Shown here piece by piece: positions 1-9,994 of a stretch of 64,000 bases of DNA (position 1 is the first letter of the stretch; every line of letters starts with the position of its first letter). The notes below the pieces were generated by a model that searched no databases, was not told the origin of the DNA, and was given only the letters and a program-made list of their open reading frames with translations. The position numbers and the translations under genes are program-made. The DNA lies in assembly GCA_905221605.1 (NCBI GenBank), contig CAJNDS010002335.1:1-64000 (forward strand). The letters run 5' to 3'. This DNA is from Symbiodinium natans (Eukaryota; Sar; Dinophyceae; Suessiales; Symbiodiniaceae).

Positions 1-45
1 TATTAACCCCCAAAACCCTAAACCGTAAAACCCCGTAGTCTTATA
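1..45. repeat. Telomere-like CCCTAAA-type degenerate island
   Basis: The window opens with several imperfect units of the form ACCCTAAA/AACCCC. Similar islands recur at about 45.45-45.64, 50.37-50.42 and 60.34-60.37 kb. The plant-type telomere repeat (TTTAGGG) is the expected dinoflagellate telomere sequence, so these may be interstitial telomere-like remnants; this is inferred from similarity only. Confidence 0.4.
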
Positions 46-398
46 TGGGGATATTCATTCATAGGTTATTTCGTGTTGCCAAGCGTAATACGAGTGTAAG
101 TGCAACGCCTGGGGGCCCCGGACCGGTCGAGCTTATCCTTATTAGGCATCTAGAGAACCGTTTCGTTTATTGCTGTTCCTACCAAAATTTGATGAGTCAC
201 GTGATCTAGGGATTGAAAAACCAAGTTAGACACATCCAGATATTGCCGAGGAAATCCGCCTGGCTCTACGCGCGTACGTAATCCTTTTCCATATCTATCT
301 CTAAGACACCGCCGAGACGGCGCCTGGCAGGATTCCTGGTCGAACTTTTGCAAGCGCGTCTCGTAAACGCGATTGCGACGAGACGTGTCAAGTAGCGC

Positions 399-660
399 GC
401 GCAACTCGGATTGAGAAGCGTGGTAGAACTATGCGCCAAGAGCCGATGCCTTGACTCTGAATGAATATCGCATTGAAGATGAGGCTTCGCTCTGGCCCAA
501 CTTTTCTCACTAACGCGCTTCTGAGACACGCAGGATAGTGCGCATAATTCGGATTGAGAAGCGTGATAGAATTGCGCAACTCGGATTGGGAAGCGCGGTG
601 AAGCTATCCGCCGTGAGCTGCTGCGTTGACTTTGAATGCATATCGCAAACATTCAAGATG
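399..660. repeat. Diverged tandem duplication, unit about 85 bp
   Basis: A block at 399-481 starting GCGCAACTCGGATTG and ending GAAGATG is repeated with substitutions at 574-660 (ending CAAGATG). A partial third copy of the first part lies between them at 540-573. The reading frames here are not convincing, so this is called a repeat and not a gene. Confidence 0.6.
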
Positions 661-754
661 CGATTCTCTCTGTCGATGTGCCGCGGAGGTGGAAGCAAAC
701 TCCTCCAGCAAAACAAATGTCATTGCCGCAGCTCTGCTTAGCCCTTCAAACTTC

Positions 755-1118
755 CACTTTTTGCTGCGATAACTCTGCCGTGACAAGTTTCCCCAACTCG
801 TTGACGACATGCTGGATTTCTGCCCGGACGCCATCACAGGTCCAATTGTGACCCATAATCAGCACCCATTGCTTCTATTGGTTCAAGAGGAAGAATGCCT
901 GAAGCATTGAAGCTTCTGGCAGCTGTTGCCGAGCTTAGGATTCTCTTGCAGCCAACTAGCGCTGATCGCACCCTGCCTGTCACTGGAAGCCAAAAAGATG
1001 TCGCTGAAAACCCGCTTACCGGATGACAACAGATTCCGAAACTCTTGAATGCCCTCAAGCCCGAAGCTGTCGCCCTGAATCCCACGCCTGGACGCTAGCA
1101 AAACTGCGGCGTAGGACA
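755..1118 (-). CDS. Putative terminal exons of an unrecognised protein
   Basis: On the minus strand, an open stretch at about 1118-930 (after an AG at the ORF edge) reads like a protein segment, with IQEFRNLLSSGKRVFSDIF and SASWLQENPKL. A second open segment at about 825-752 (EIQHVVNELGKLVTAELSQQ, then KVEV and a stop) looks like a C-terminal exon beginning after GGGCAG. I do not recognise a family. The support is only amino-acid composition and plausible splice sites, and other frames are also open here. The gene would be the last member of the minus-strand cluster. Confidence 0.3.
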
Positions 1119-1339
1119 CAGCTCACACTCACTCACTCGCTCACACTTACGCACTAACTCGCTCACTCGCTTACTCCCTCACTCATACTCTTTGCGGGGT
1201 TATCCGGTCCTTTAATTCTTGTTGTTCTTGGTTGGTGTTGCTCTTGCTGTTGCTCCCCTGGTCGGCGCGGGGCGTGCCCGGTTGTGGGCGACAACCCCTT
1301 TAGATAATGAGAAATACTTTTTCCTCTCTTCAGAATCAC

Positions 1340-1640
1340 ATATAGAAACATATACATATATAGAAATACAAATGTATATGTAGAAATGTATAGAATAAAA
1401 AGAAATTTATAGAAATATATAGAATATATAATATAAAATAAAATAAAATAATAGAATAGAATATAATGTATTAGAATGTAATAATCTCATAAAATCTAAG
1501 ATAATTTTATATTACAGAATATAGTATAATATAATAGAATATGAAACATATAATATAGTATAATCATATAATCTAGTATAATAGAATCTAATCTATTTTA
1601 ATCAAATTTAATATAATATAGTACAATATAATATGGTCTA
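1340..1640. repeat. AT-rich low-complexity tract
   Basis: About 300 bp made almost only of A and T, with short repeats such as ATAGAATATA and AATAAAATAA. No coding signal was seen. It marks the space beyond the 3' end of the beta-lactamase-like gene; 1640-2035 holds nothing I can identify. Confidence 0.6.
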
Positions 1641-2035
1641 ACATGACATGAATTAATCATAAATATATATGTATATGTATATACACCTTTGCAGCTAAAT
1701 CTTTGCGAAAAAGGACAAGTATCTCTTCTATTCATGCGCTCCATATATCTACCAAATAGATAGATGATTGCACATAAGAAAATCCAATATGAATTGCGTT
1801 GGTTGAGCCTTGATTTTTTCTGGCTGGACGGGGTGTTCGGCGTGCTGGTTGCACAAGCCACAGAAGAATTCACAATAAAGTAAGAACATGTGAAACGATC
1901 GTTTTTGGGCTTGTGCATTCCGGCCTCTTGCCGTCTATCCGATGCCGTCTGAAATGCCATCTGAAACTAGCACGCAATTGTACATCATGCAACTTTACAG
2001 CTCCCTTGCATAAAGTGCTAGGTGGGAGCAGTCCT

Positions 2036-3361
2036 TCAGGGTGCAAGGTGTGGCTCCAAATCATCTACAAGTTGCTCAATGAGTGTGCCGTAGCTCCTGG
2101 CCTCATTGTTTGTGGAACCCGTGATGATGACCTCTGGGTGGTTATCCCCCGGGACCCAGCACCAAGCAAAGGCCCCGCCGAAGCCTTCGTGCCCCCAGAG
2201 GAAGCCACGCGGCTTTCTCTTCGAAAACCAGCGCCTGAAAAGACCAACTTGATCGTCGAGGTCAATGCGCATCAGGCCAAGACCGTACCAGAAACCAGGT
2301 CCACGCTTTGCGGGAATCCATGACATCATTCGTTTGAGTGTAGCCTTCCCCCCTATGGGGAAGAGATCACCGTTGGCCAGGGCTGACATGAATTTCTGGA
2401 GGTCGGCTGTTGTAGAGACGACGCCTCCAGCAGCAAAGGAATCCGCAGAATGCTGCACTTTTCCAGTGATCTGAGTGGGGCCCACATAGCGCTTTGCGAG
2501 GGGAGGTGCGCCAGAAGGCCTGTGCTCCAAAAAGCTGCAATAAGTACCCTCCCTGGACATGCCTGCAGGATCGAACACTCTGGTTCGAAACAAAGCTGGC
2601 AGAGAGCTTTCTGTAAGCGTCTCAAGCACGAGGCCCAACAGCAAATAGTTTGTGTCAGCATATGCAAACGAACGAGGTAAACCCCTGTCAGCCACAGGAC
2701 ATGAATCCTTCATGTCTGCGGCATAGCTGAGTAGCTCCCAGGTAGACCACTCTTTGTCGGGCTCGGCTTCAAAAGTATTGACAAAGGGACCCTCCCAGTA
2801 GTTTGGCAGACCGCCTTGGTTGATGTCGGCAGTCAGCGCAGTCAGGAAACTGATCCTAGCACAGTCTTGCATGCCGCGTGCTTTGCTGTTGTGCTGTGCC
2901 ACTGCATCGGGCTATCATGGGCAAGCACATGCGACCCGATCGTACGCATTGCTAAGCGACCGGCTGGTGTGTTGAAGCAGCTGGGTCATGGTAACACCAC
3001 CAAATCTGTCCAGTGACCACTTTGGCACCCGCTCCTGAACAAGCTTGGCCACGCGGCCGTGAGCTACCTCATCCATGGTTTGATCCAGCTGCAGCAAACC
3101 TTCATCTGCCAGCTGCAGGACAGCAGTGGCGGTTACCATCTTTGTGACCGAAGCCACCTCGAAAGAGTCTGTCATTGAGATTGTCTCGACGCCAGCATCA
3201 AGGGCACCAGCCGCAGCTGCAAAAAGCAGCGATTGGTTCCAGGCGGCTGCAGCTTGAAGCACCACACCTCCATAACGGCCGACGCTTTTGGAGGCGCTTT
3301 TGACCGCCTTCTCGACACGAGGCAGAGATAGCCCAGGAGGTGCGCTGTCTGAGCCCGTCAT
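2036..3361 (-). CDS. Serine beta-lactamase-like hydrolase (PF00144 type)
   Basis: A two-exon gene, 3361-2965 and 2814-2036, giving about 391 residues. It starts at an ATG and ends in a stop after DDLEPHLAP. The joined frame reads LLQHTSGLPNYWEGPF, a typical class C beta-lactamase/esterase-like region. Family signatures are SVTK (the SxxK nucleophile motif), YADTNYLLLG (in place of Y-x-N) and WGHEGFGG (the HxG motif). The intron (2964-2815, 150 bp) has a GC donor and an AG acceptor followed by G. Family members act as D-peptidases, esterases or LACTB-like proteases, and substrate cannot be told from sequence. No clear signal peptide is visible. The hydrolase gene upstream on the same strand ends 268 bp away. 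The family call is sure; the physiological role is unknown. Confidence 0.9.
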
Positions 3362-3629
3362 TGGGTTGCCTAGGGCTTAATGGGGCTTAAACGTGGCGTA
3401 GAAGTGTCCCAGGTTTTGCTGATCTTTGAGCCGAAACAGAACCAAGTCAACATGGCACACTGTCATGCCGCCTGAGATCTTGCTGCACGTCACATGGACC
3501 TGGCGACATCGCGCTTTTGAACCTTGCCAATCAAACATTCTAGATTGTAGAACCTCGGTCATCATCCCGTTTTCGTCTTCGGCGTTCAGCACACTTTGGT
3601 GAACAACAAAAACAGGCAAGAGCAAGATC

Positions 3630-4748
3630 TCAAAGCCTTGATCTCGGCCCCCCCCCGCACGTATTCACATATGCCTCTCCTGACCGAATATGGCTTTCAA
3701 GCATATGATTGACGCTGTCAGCTTCTTGGAAAATGAGACCATGTCCCGCATGCTTCATGGCATGTACTTTGGTCTCAAAGTGATCAGCTATGATCTCGGA
3801 GTTCACCGGGCGCACCAAGCAATCTTCTGTGCCCGTGAGGACGAGCACCGGGACGCCAAGCTGTCGCAACTGTTGGCAGCGGGCTTTACTTACATGGTGT
3901 GTCAGAACTGCGAGAGCTTGTTTGAACATCGAGTTGGGATGGACGCGTCCTGGTGGGCCCATGCCTTTTTCTTTCAGCTCTGGGGGAACATCCAGGCTCA
4001 TCAAAATGAAGGCCTTGTTCATCCACCTTTGGTTCTCGACGGTTTTGCCTTCGTGAAGTTCCGAAACCCTTGTCTGACTCAACCATGCATCCGGAAAGTT
4101 CAATCGCATGGAAGCTTTGCCCATCTCCTTGATGTCCCTCGTGAGCCACCCAGTCGATCGCCAAAAGTCGATGAGGGCACTAACCGTAGGCATCGCCCAC
4201 AACACCGAGGCGTAGGTAGCAATCAAGGAGACAGAGGCAACACGCTCTGGCACAGCAATTGCAAGCTCCTGTGCTATCATTCCGCCCATGCTAATGCCAA
4301 TGACGTGGATGCGATCCTGCCATCTAAGCTCGTCAAGTACGGCTATCGCGTCTTGCGCCATTCGTTTCGTGGTCCACCGTTCTCCCTTGGGCTTGCCTGA
4401 GTAGCCTGCGCCTCGATTATCCATGGCGCAAACGTGGCAGAAGTCTTGGAGATGGCTTATCTGAGGCTTCCACAGTGAGTGGGTCCCACCTAGGCCCATC
4501 AAAAGAATCACGCGCGGACGCGTGCTGAGATCTGCAGCACTTTTCTCAGGGAAAGTGCGGTAGTAGATCTCGTATGCGGATCCGCTTGAGGATATCTGAA
4601 CAAAGGGCATGGCTGGTAGGGGCCCTTTGAGGGCTTTTTGGTCAGCTCCAAACTCTGAACCCTGTAAACCTAATGCCATGTCACATGCTTTCAAAGAGCT
4701 AACATGCTGAGTACAAAAACCCCATCGGTGTTCATCGGTTTTGTGCAT
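3630..4748 (-). CDS. Alpha/beta-hydrolase fold enzyme
   Basis: A single open frame of 372 residues without introns. It shows the alpha/beta-hydrolase order: an oxyanion-loop segment VILLMGLGGTHSLWKPQ, CAMDNRGAGYSGKP, the nucleophile elbow GISMGGM (GxSxG), a late acid in LTGTEDCLV and the catalytic histidine in KHAGHGLIFQEAD. This layout is typical of esterase, haloperoxidase or enol-lactonase-like enzymes, and the substrate is unknown. The first ATG is at 4748, but a pyrimidine-rich TTTTTGTACTCAG lies just downstream, so the mature mRNA may be trans-spliced there and translation may begin at Met24 (4679, MALGLQGS). It is co-oriented with and 268 bp upstream of the beta-lactamase-like gene. 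Confidence 0.9.
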   Translation of the reverse strand: MHKTDEHRWGFCTQHVSSLKACDMALGLQGSEFGADQKALKGPLPAMPFVQISSSGSAYEIYYRTFPEKSAADLSTRPRVILLMGLGGTHSLWKPQISHLQDFCHVCAMDNRGAGYSGKPKGERWTTKRMAQDAIAVLDELRWQDRIHVIGISMGGMIAQELAIAVPERVASVSLIATYASVLWAMPTVSALIDFWRSTGWLTRDIKEMGKASMRLNFPDAWLSQTRVSELHEGKTVENQRWMNKAFILMSLDVPPELKEKGMGPPGRVHPNSMFKQALAVLTHHVSKARCQQLRQLGVPVLVLTGTEDCLVRPVNSEIIADHFETKVHAMKHAGHGLIFQEADSVNHMLESHIRSGEAYVNTCGGGPRSRL

Positions 4749-5036
4749 TTTGTGCTCTCAGACTCGAGCCGGCGCAAGAGATGTCCATCCTAGATGTATC
4801 GATCGCGAGGAACACCTCCCACACCATGTGCATAGAATGGGCACAACACAATGAGCAGGACTAGCTTTGTGATTTGCGCATCGCAATTCCTAGGGGCAGG
4901 TGTGGGTAGGAGAGGAATAAGTTAACTGTGGCCGGACCGAGTGATGCCGCGATGCCATGGTGGAACCGCAGTCGAACCCCACATTTTAAGGGAGAACAAA
5001 CAGGTCGCGGAACTTGGCGATGTCGGCAAGGTCCCG

Positions 5037-6437
5037 TCAAAGCTCCTGACCTTTCATGGTCTTGGACCGCTTGCGTTTGTGCGCAGTCCGGATCACTTCT
5101 GCGACTTCTTGCCGGGAATGTGACAGAGCAAGACTAGTAGGGCTCTGGCCTTCAGAGTTCAAGGCGTCACTTCGGGCACGCAGGTGCAACAAGCGCTTGG
5201 CAACCAGGCCGTGACCATGCAGCGCCGCCCAGTGCAAAGGCTGCATGCCCCGCTCGTCAGACTCTTCCAAGTCCGCTCTTTCCTTCACCAGCCTTTCAAG
5301 CACTTCCACATGTCCCATTGTTGCCGCGGCAGAGACGGGCCCGCCACCATGAAAATCCTTGATATGCAGCATCTCGTGTTTCTTGAGAAGCAGGTCTACG
5401 ACAGCGTAGTGCCCTTGAGTTGCGGCCCATTGCAATGGAGTTGCGCCCTTGTTATCTCGTTCTTGCGACAGTTGCACTCCATGCATCGCGAGGGTTTGGA
5501 GAACCTCACCATGTCCGCTAAATGCTGCCAGAAACGATGGAGTCAAACCCTCAAAGTCTCGCAGATTGTTGTCCGCGCCCTTTTCTAAAAGAGTGGCCAC
5601 GACGTCCTCGAAGCCGTGGAGGGCGGCCCGGTGCAATGCAGCATGTCCATAGCTGCCGGCCGTGGTGGACAGCAATGCTGGCAGTTCACCCTTTGAGCTC
5701 ATCTGCAGCACCCGCTTCACTCTGGAAAGGTCTCCCCGATTTGCAGCCCTGGTAAGCTCTGGCCACGTCTCGGTATGGCCCTGAGCACCAACAGCCAGAC
5801 TGAAGTTGCTCAGGGTGCACGTCGAATGATCCATCCCAGTGCCAAAGTACATAACATCGCCAGCGTTCTGCACACACAGGAACACATCGGATGGTGCGCG
5901 TTCGCCTAGCCGGCTCTTCTCTATCATTCCGCATGGATCCTCCCAGCCAAGGAACGACGGCGCCGCTGACTTATTGCCAAGCCACCACGCCTGGATGCTC
6001 CTCACCCCTTCAATAACTGGTTGGTTGAGAACAAAGCCCCCCACGCAAATCATGTGGATTCAGATCTTGAGAGAGCCTTCAAAACCCATTAAGATCCACT
6101 AAACCCTTAATCTCGAACCAGTGCACCTTTGTGCCACTCAGCAAGGCATGCCATGTCTCAGGGTGGCTGTCGTGAGTCGGTACCGCACCACCGGCCACCC
6201 CCACAGAAAAGATAGGCCGCTCTGCAAAATCCTCAAGGAGCTTCTTGCGTCGTGATCCCCGGGTTGCCGTGCGCCAGGCTCTTCCAAAGGCCCCCCGGAG
6301 CGTGTCCGACACGAAGATCATTCGCTCGGGGCGGCGGGCGGTCACGTAATCTGCCAGCTTGGGGAAGCCGTAGCTGCCCCTGGTGTTGTCTGCATAGAAG
6401 CTTTCATTGCCATGCCGTCTCAGAACTGTTGCCTCGC
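5037..6437 (-). CDS. JmjC/cupin-like domain fused to ankyrin repeats (5' end missing)
   Basis: The upstream exon starts near 6437 (AG then GCGAGG) and reads through NESFYADNTRGSYGFPKLAD, FSVGVAGGAVPTHDSHPETW and HALLSGTKVHWFEI. The downstream exon carries GDVMYFGTGMDHSTCTL and then at least four ankyrin repeats (GHAALHRAALHGFEDVVATL, GATPLQWAATQGHYAVVDLL, GMQPLHWAALHGHGLVAKRL), ending KTMKGQEL and a stop at 5037. The first half resembles JmjC/cupin_8 oxygenases, with H-D-S-H and a later His as possible iron ligands. The exon boundary between about 6110 and 6010 could not be resolved because the frames differ and an in-frame stop lies just upstream of the second ATG. N-terminal exons were not found. 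The ankyrin assignment is secure and the JmjC-like one is probable. Confidence 0.75.
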
Positions 6438-6559
6438 CTCACTTTTTGTTTGACACACTTGAATAGACTAGTTCAGCAGCTTGCTCGGGAGGGGGCCTCT
6501 TCCTGTTTCAACTCTCTGCTTGCAAATGCCAAAGTCAGGGTTCGTTGTTCGCATGTTGC

Positions 6560-7175
6560 TGCTTTCGTACCTCGAAGATGCGACTTGACCACAACCACTC
6601 AATCTGCTTTGGGTTTTCCGAGTCTTCTTTTCGTAGGTTTTCTAGATGTTATTCCGTCACTTTTGAGAGTAACTTGGACAAGGGGATCTGCCGGGGTTTG
6701 CTCGCAATATATGAGCCAAGAGTCTGCACGTTGTCTTACGCCAAGTATCTGCGAATGCTCAAAAGAGCCACCGTGCTCTTTCTTGATTCTGTCAGACATG
6801 CTGGCATTCGTTTGTTCTCACAACGATTTTTTTGGAAGGCATTGAGTTCTGATAGTTCAGCATCAGAAAGCTGTAAACATTCTAACCCGTAGAGCAGCTT
6901 CGAGCGGATAATAGCATTGAATATTTGAATTTTCCACTTGACGCTGGCCTTGGCTTTATTCCAAAACAATTTCAAACGGTTGCATGTAGCGACGCAGTCG
7001 CCGATTCTGTTGGAGACTTCGGCTATTGTCAAAGGTGTCTGACAGCAAGGTTCCAAGGTAATCCTGGGTACTGCGGGGGAGAATCTGATTGAAGATTGTT
7101 TTTGAAGGTTTACGCATTTTCCATAGTTTAGCGTGCGACCATAATATGCTGAATGTTTTTCAATGGCGCGTAAAA
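6560..7175 (-). mobile_element. Decayed 3' part of a non-LTR retrotransposon (reverse transcriptase C-terminal region)
   Basis: The minus-strand frame at 7175-6740 reads IEKHSAYYGRTLNYGKC, then WNKAKASVKWKIQIFNAIIR and SKLLYGLECLQLSDAELSEL. This is the usual region after the RT fingers in LINE polymerases of the jockey/RTE sort. After a frame change a second frame (about 6735-6600) continues with WLIYCEQTPADPLVQVTLKS and KRRLGKPKAD, like the basic tail of these proteins. Frameshifts and stops show it is dead, and no 5' part is present. It lies upstream of the JmjC-ankyrin gene in the same orientation. Confidence 0.65.
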
Positions 7176-7197
7176 GAACATATAAATAAATAAATAT

Positions 7198-7219
7198 AAA
7201 TATATATATATATATATAT
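7198..7219. repeat. (TA)n microsatellite
   Basis: A perfect TA run of about 22 bp sits at the edge of the retrotransposon remnant and extends a TAAATA-rich stretch. Confidence 0.85.
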
Positions 7220-7229
7220 GTACGTGGAT

Positions 7230-9390
7230 AGAAAAAAATTATATGGGCGACCGACAGGATGCCTACGATTTGGCACGCACGCATCGTCGATTGATGTCAC
7301 AGCCCCAAGTAGCCCCAAGTGCCAAGAAGCGATTCCATGCACTTGCGAAGAATGGTACACGCGCAGGCATACTGTAACTACCATCAGGGAAGATGCAAAA
7401 AACAAACGAAGAACGAAGAAGGCAGTGAGGTAGGCTGGCCAGCGGTAGCAGACTGAGTGGCGAGGATTCACTTCTGAAAGCCACACGCAACTGCACCGCG
7501 CTTGAGACATCTTCATGTGCCACCAATGGAGTCCTAAACCTCATCTCAGGATAAACCGCTTTACCACCCGGTCAAGAACCATATCACACCCTTTTAAACA
7601 ATGCCCACAAACATATTCTGCCCGGCGGCGCCAAGGCAGGAGCTCCTTGTTCAAGAAGAGGCCTGTCAAGAGAACACCTCAGGTGTAGTCAAGAAATCTC
7701 CCTGAGGCAGAAGCGGCCTTCGGCAAAAAAAAACCGCGTGCAAACTTTCGACACCTCATCCCGTAGCTCCAGCACAAAAAATCGTGCAGAGACTTTGCAC
7801 GGCCTGTTGTTCAGGCAGGCGCTCACCCCCGAACCCGAACTTTCTTGCGCTGCCCCATGACGATGTTTACAACTCAGTTTCCGGGCATCTGGTCTGGAAT
7901 GGGCCAGGCTAATCTAGAGGGACAACTTTCCGAGATCTGCTGTAGCTGCCTGTCAAGCCCAGACACCCTGCGAACCCCTCCATTTCGCAAAAGTCTTCCA
8001 GGCCATACCGCTGGCATCGAGCCGCGGGACATCACATCGGCCCAGCATCGCTTCTCAAGCTGATATCATGGGTTGAGTTTCATGGTTGTGTGCAGCGGCT
8101 CTGTTTTGCATGCTTGGACACATCTCATTCATTGCTGGCTCAATGCTCTTTCGGTTCTACCTGACATGTCTTTCAAGGCACGACATGAAGCGATGTGTCG
8201 GAGCACATTATCCCGAGGTTGACGCCTGGATCTGATCAGCACGTTCTCATTGGCTTCTTTTTGTGCTGGCGCATGTTTGCGACTGATGGCTTACTCAACA
8301 GGGTTAAGGTCACCCTGGATGCGGCGTGAAAAAACGCTAGCTGACTGGGTGCCTGCGCAAAGTTGCGCAGGGGACGTTTACTTCTGTCCGAAGCATTGGC
8401 AGAGCCTCTCCCATGAAAGCTGTGCTTGAAGGTTGGCATTTTAAATCATTCCGGCCAAAGGAGGGCTCTCTCCAATGTGTTTGGGGGCTTGGCATGGCTT
8501 GGCAGCTTGGAGTTTCAAGTGCTCTCTACCAGGCTGCCCTCTGCGTCGGTGTGAAAGAGCTGATGTGCCTCGGTGAGTGCATGGCTCAGAATGGCTTCGG
8601 CAATTTCCCCTCAGACTGAAAAAGCGAGCGGGCCACCGGTGCCAGCGTGCTACATGCGGAAACTGGTCGGAGGAGACAGTGTCGGAAGTCGCTGCCTCAG
8701 CGCGAGGAGCTGTAAGCAAGGCAGCTGACGATTTGCCGTAGATGACTTAAACATCAAGTTCGCGGCTAGCTGTGCTGCATCAGCCTGACAAGAAGACAAC
8801 GCACGACCATGAACCGGTAGATTTCAAGATCGGCGCGAGGCCTGGGAAGGCTTGCACCCTCCGTCAACATAGCTCCTGATGTCGTTCATGCAGCAAGGAA
8901 ATGATATGCAATGATAGCAGGGGTGGGGACAAAGCAGACGCAGCCGCCCTCTTTTTACTAGCCAGCGCAACCGGCCAGACCCACGAAGGTGGAAAATTGT
9001 TTAAACGAAGCTCGGTGTGTTTCACAGGACGAGCGAAATCCTACCATTTAACTATGACCGCATCCCTCCATGCCCTTTTGAAGGAATCATCTCTTTCAAT
9101 CGTTTCCACAAGGTCCTGAGCAAGGGAACAAACTTTTTGCCAATGACTTCAAGAGCTTCGGCCTCCTGAAGCCGAGGAACTTCTTGGATTCTGCCTTGCC
9201 CACGCCTCCAGGCAAGTTGCCCTGCAACAAGCTTTCCGCTTGTTCTCGCCAGGCATCTGCCTCTGCCGTTTGCCCGTGCCGAACCCTCTCTGCTTGACAC
9301 CACTGCGTCGTGCAGAAGACACGTTTCGCATTGGGATTGCCGCCCTCAGGCTCCGGCAAGCGACCAGCCGACCTCGTGAAAACAGCATGT
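7230..9390. other. No recognised gene
   Basis: Both strands carry only short open frames without family motifs or consistent splice signals. I see nothing here that I can support as a gene or RNA. Confidence 0.5.
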
Positions 9391-9392
9391 GC

Positions 9393-9416
9393 GCACACAC
9401 ACACACACACACACAC
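9393..9416. repeat. (CA)n microsatellite
   Basis: About 12 CA units followed by a short poly-A run. Confidence 0.85.
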
Positions 9417-9665
9417 CCCAAAAAAAACATCGTCTTGGAAAGAATCTTCCAGGCCAGCCATATCCGGCAAGTTGCATTCAGTCGCATGGCCAGACCTCGA
9501 ATTAGCAGCGTCATGCGGCAGAGGAGAACAAACCTCGGCGCATTCTCAAGATGCATCACGTAGCCGCGTGGCTACCGGGGCTTCAGTGGTGTGTTCAGAG
9601 GTTCCCGGGTACAGAACGTTTCCCGAATCTTCACGTGCATCATGTCGTCCCCTTTACTTCGAAAA

Positions 9666-9778
9666 TCCCCACCCTACAGATTTGGAATCTTGTGGGGTTG
9701 GGCACTCCAGGGACACTCTGGGTTTGGCACTCCAGGGACAATCTGAGGTTGGGCACTCCAGGCTGGGGCTGGGTGGCA
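9666..9778 (+). mobile_element. Partial copy of the TIR/minisatellite element (copy C)
   Basis: It begins with TCCCCACCCT, the same 10-bp end found at 31414 and (reversed) 27957. It continues with about three units of a 26-bp repeat (consensus CTCTGGGGTTGGGCACTCCA plus GGGACA). The conserved right-hand part of the family (the GAGCGAGGAGT and GAGTTGAGTTT segments and the closing inverted repeat) is absent, so this copy appears truncated or decayed. Confidence 0.65.
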
Positions 9779-9994
9779 AACGAGGACGAACAAAGCTTGA
9801 GCACTTGGGAACTACATGGGATGAAACGTGATGAAACTCATTTCAGCTGGGGCATGTTCTGACTTCCCCTCCAGTTCCAGACCCCAAGAGCTCTGCTCTC
9901 TCTGTCTCGCCGGCATCGACTTTACTTGCAGGTGCTTCCGTGTGCTGCCGAGTGCTCAATCTCACGAACACTTCTGGAGTTGAGATGGGCATAC

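Noticed and set aside
2036-3361. Bacterial contamination as the source of the beta-lactamase-like gene
   Set aside because: The conserved frame is interrupted by a GC-AG intron and the gene sits in the co-oriented eukaryotic cluster. Ancient horizontal transfer remains possible but cannot be judged here.
3690-4400. 236-codon plus-strand ORF
   Set aside because: Antisense shadow of the alpha/beta hydrolase, which has clear catalytic motifs.
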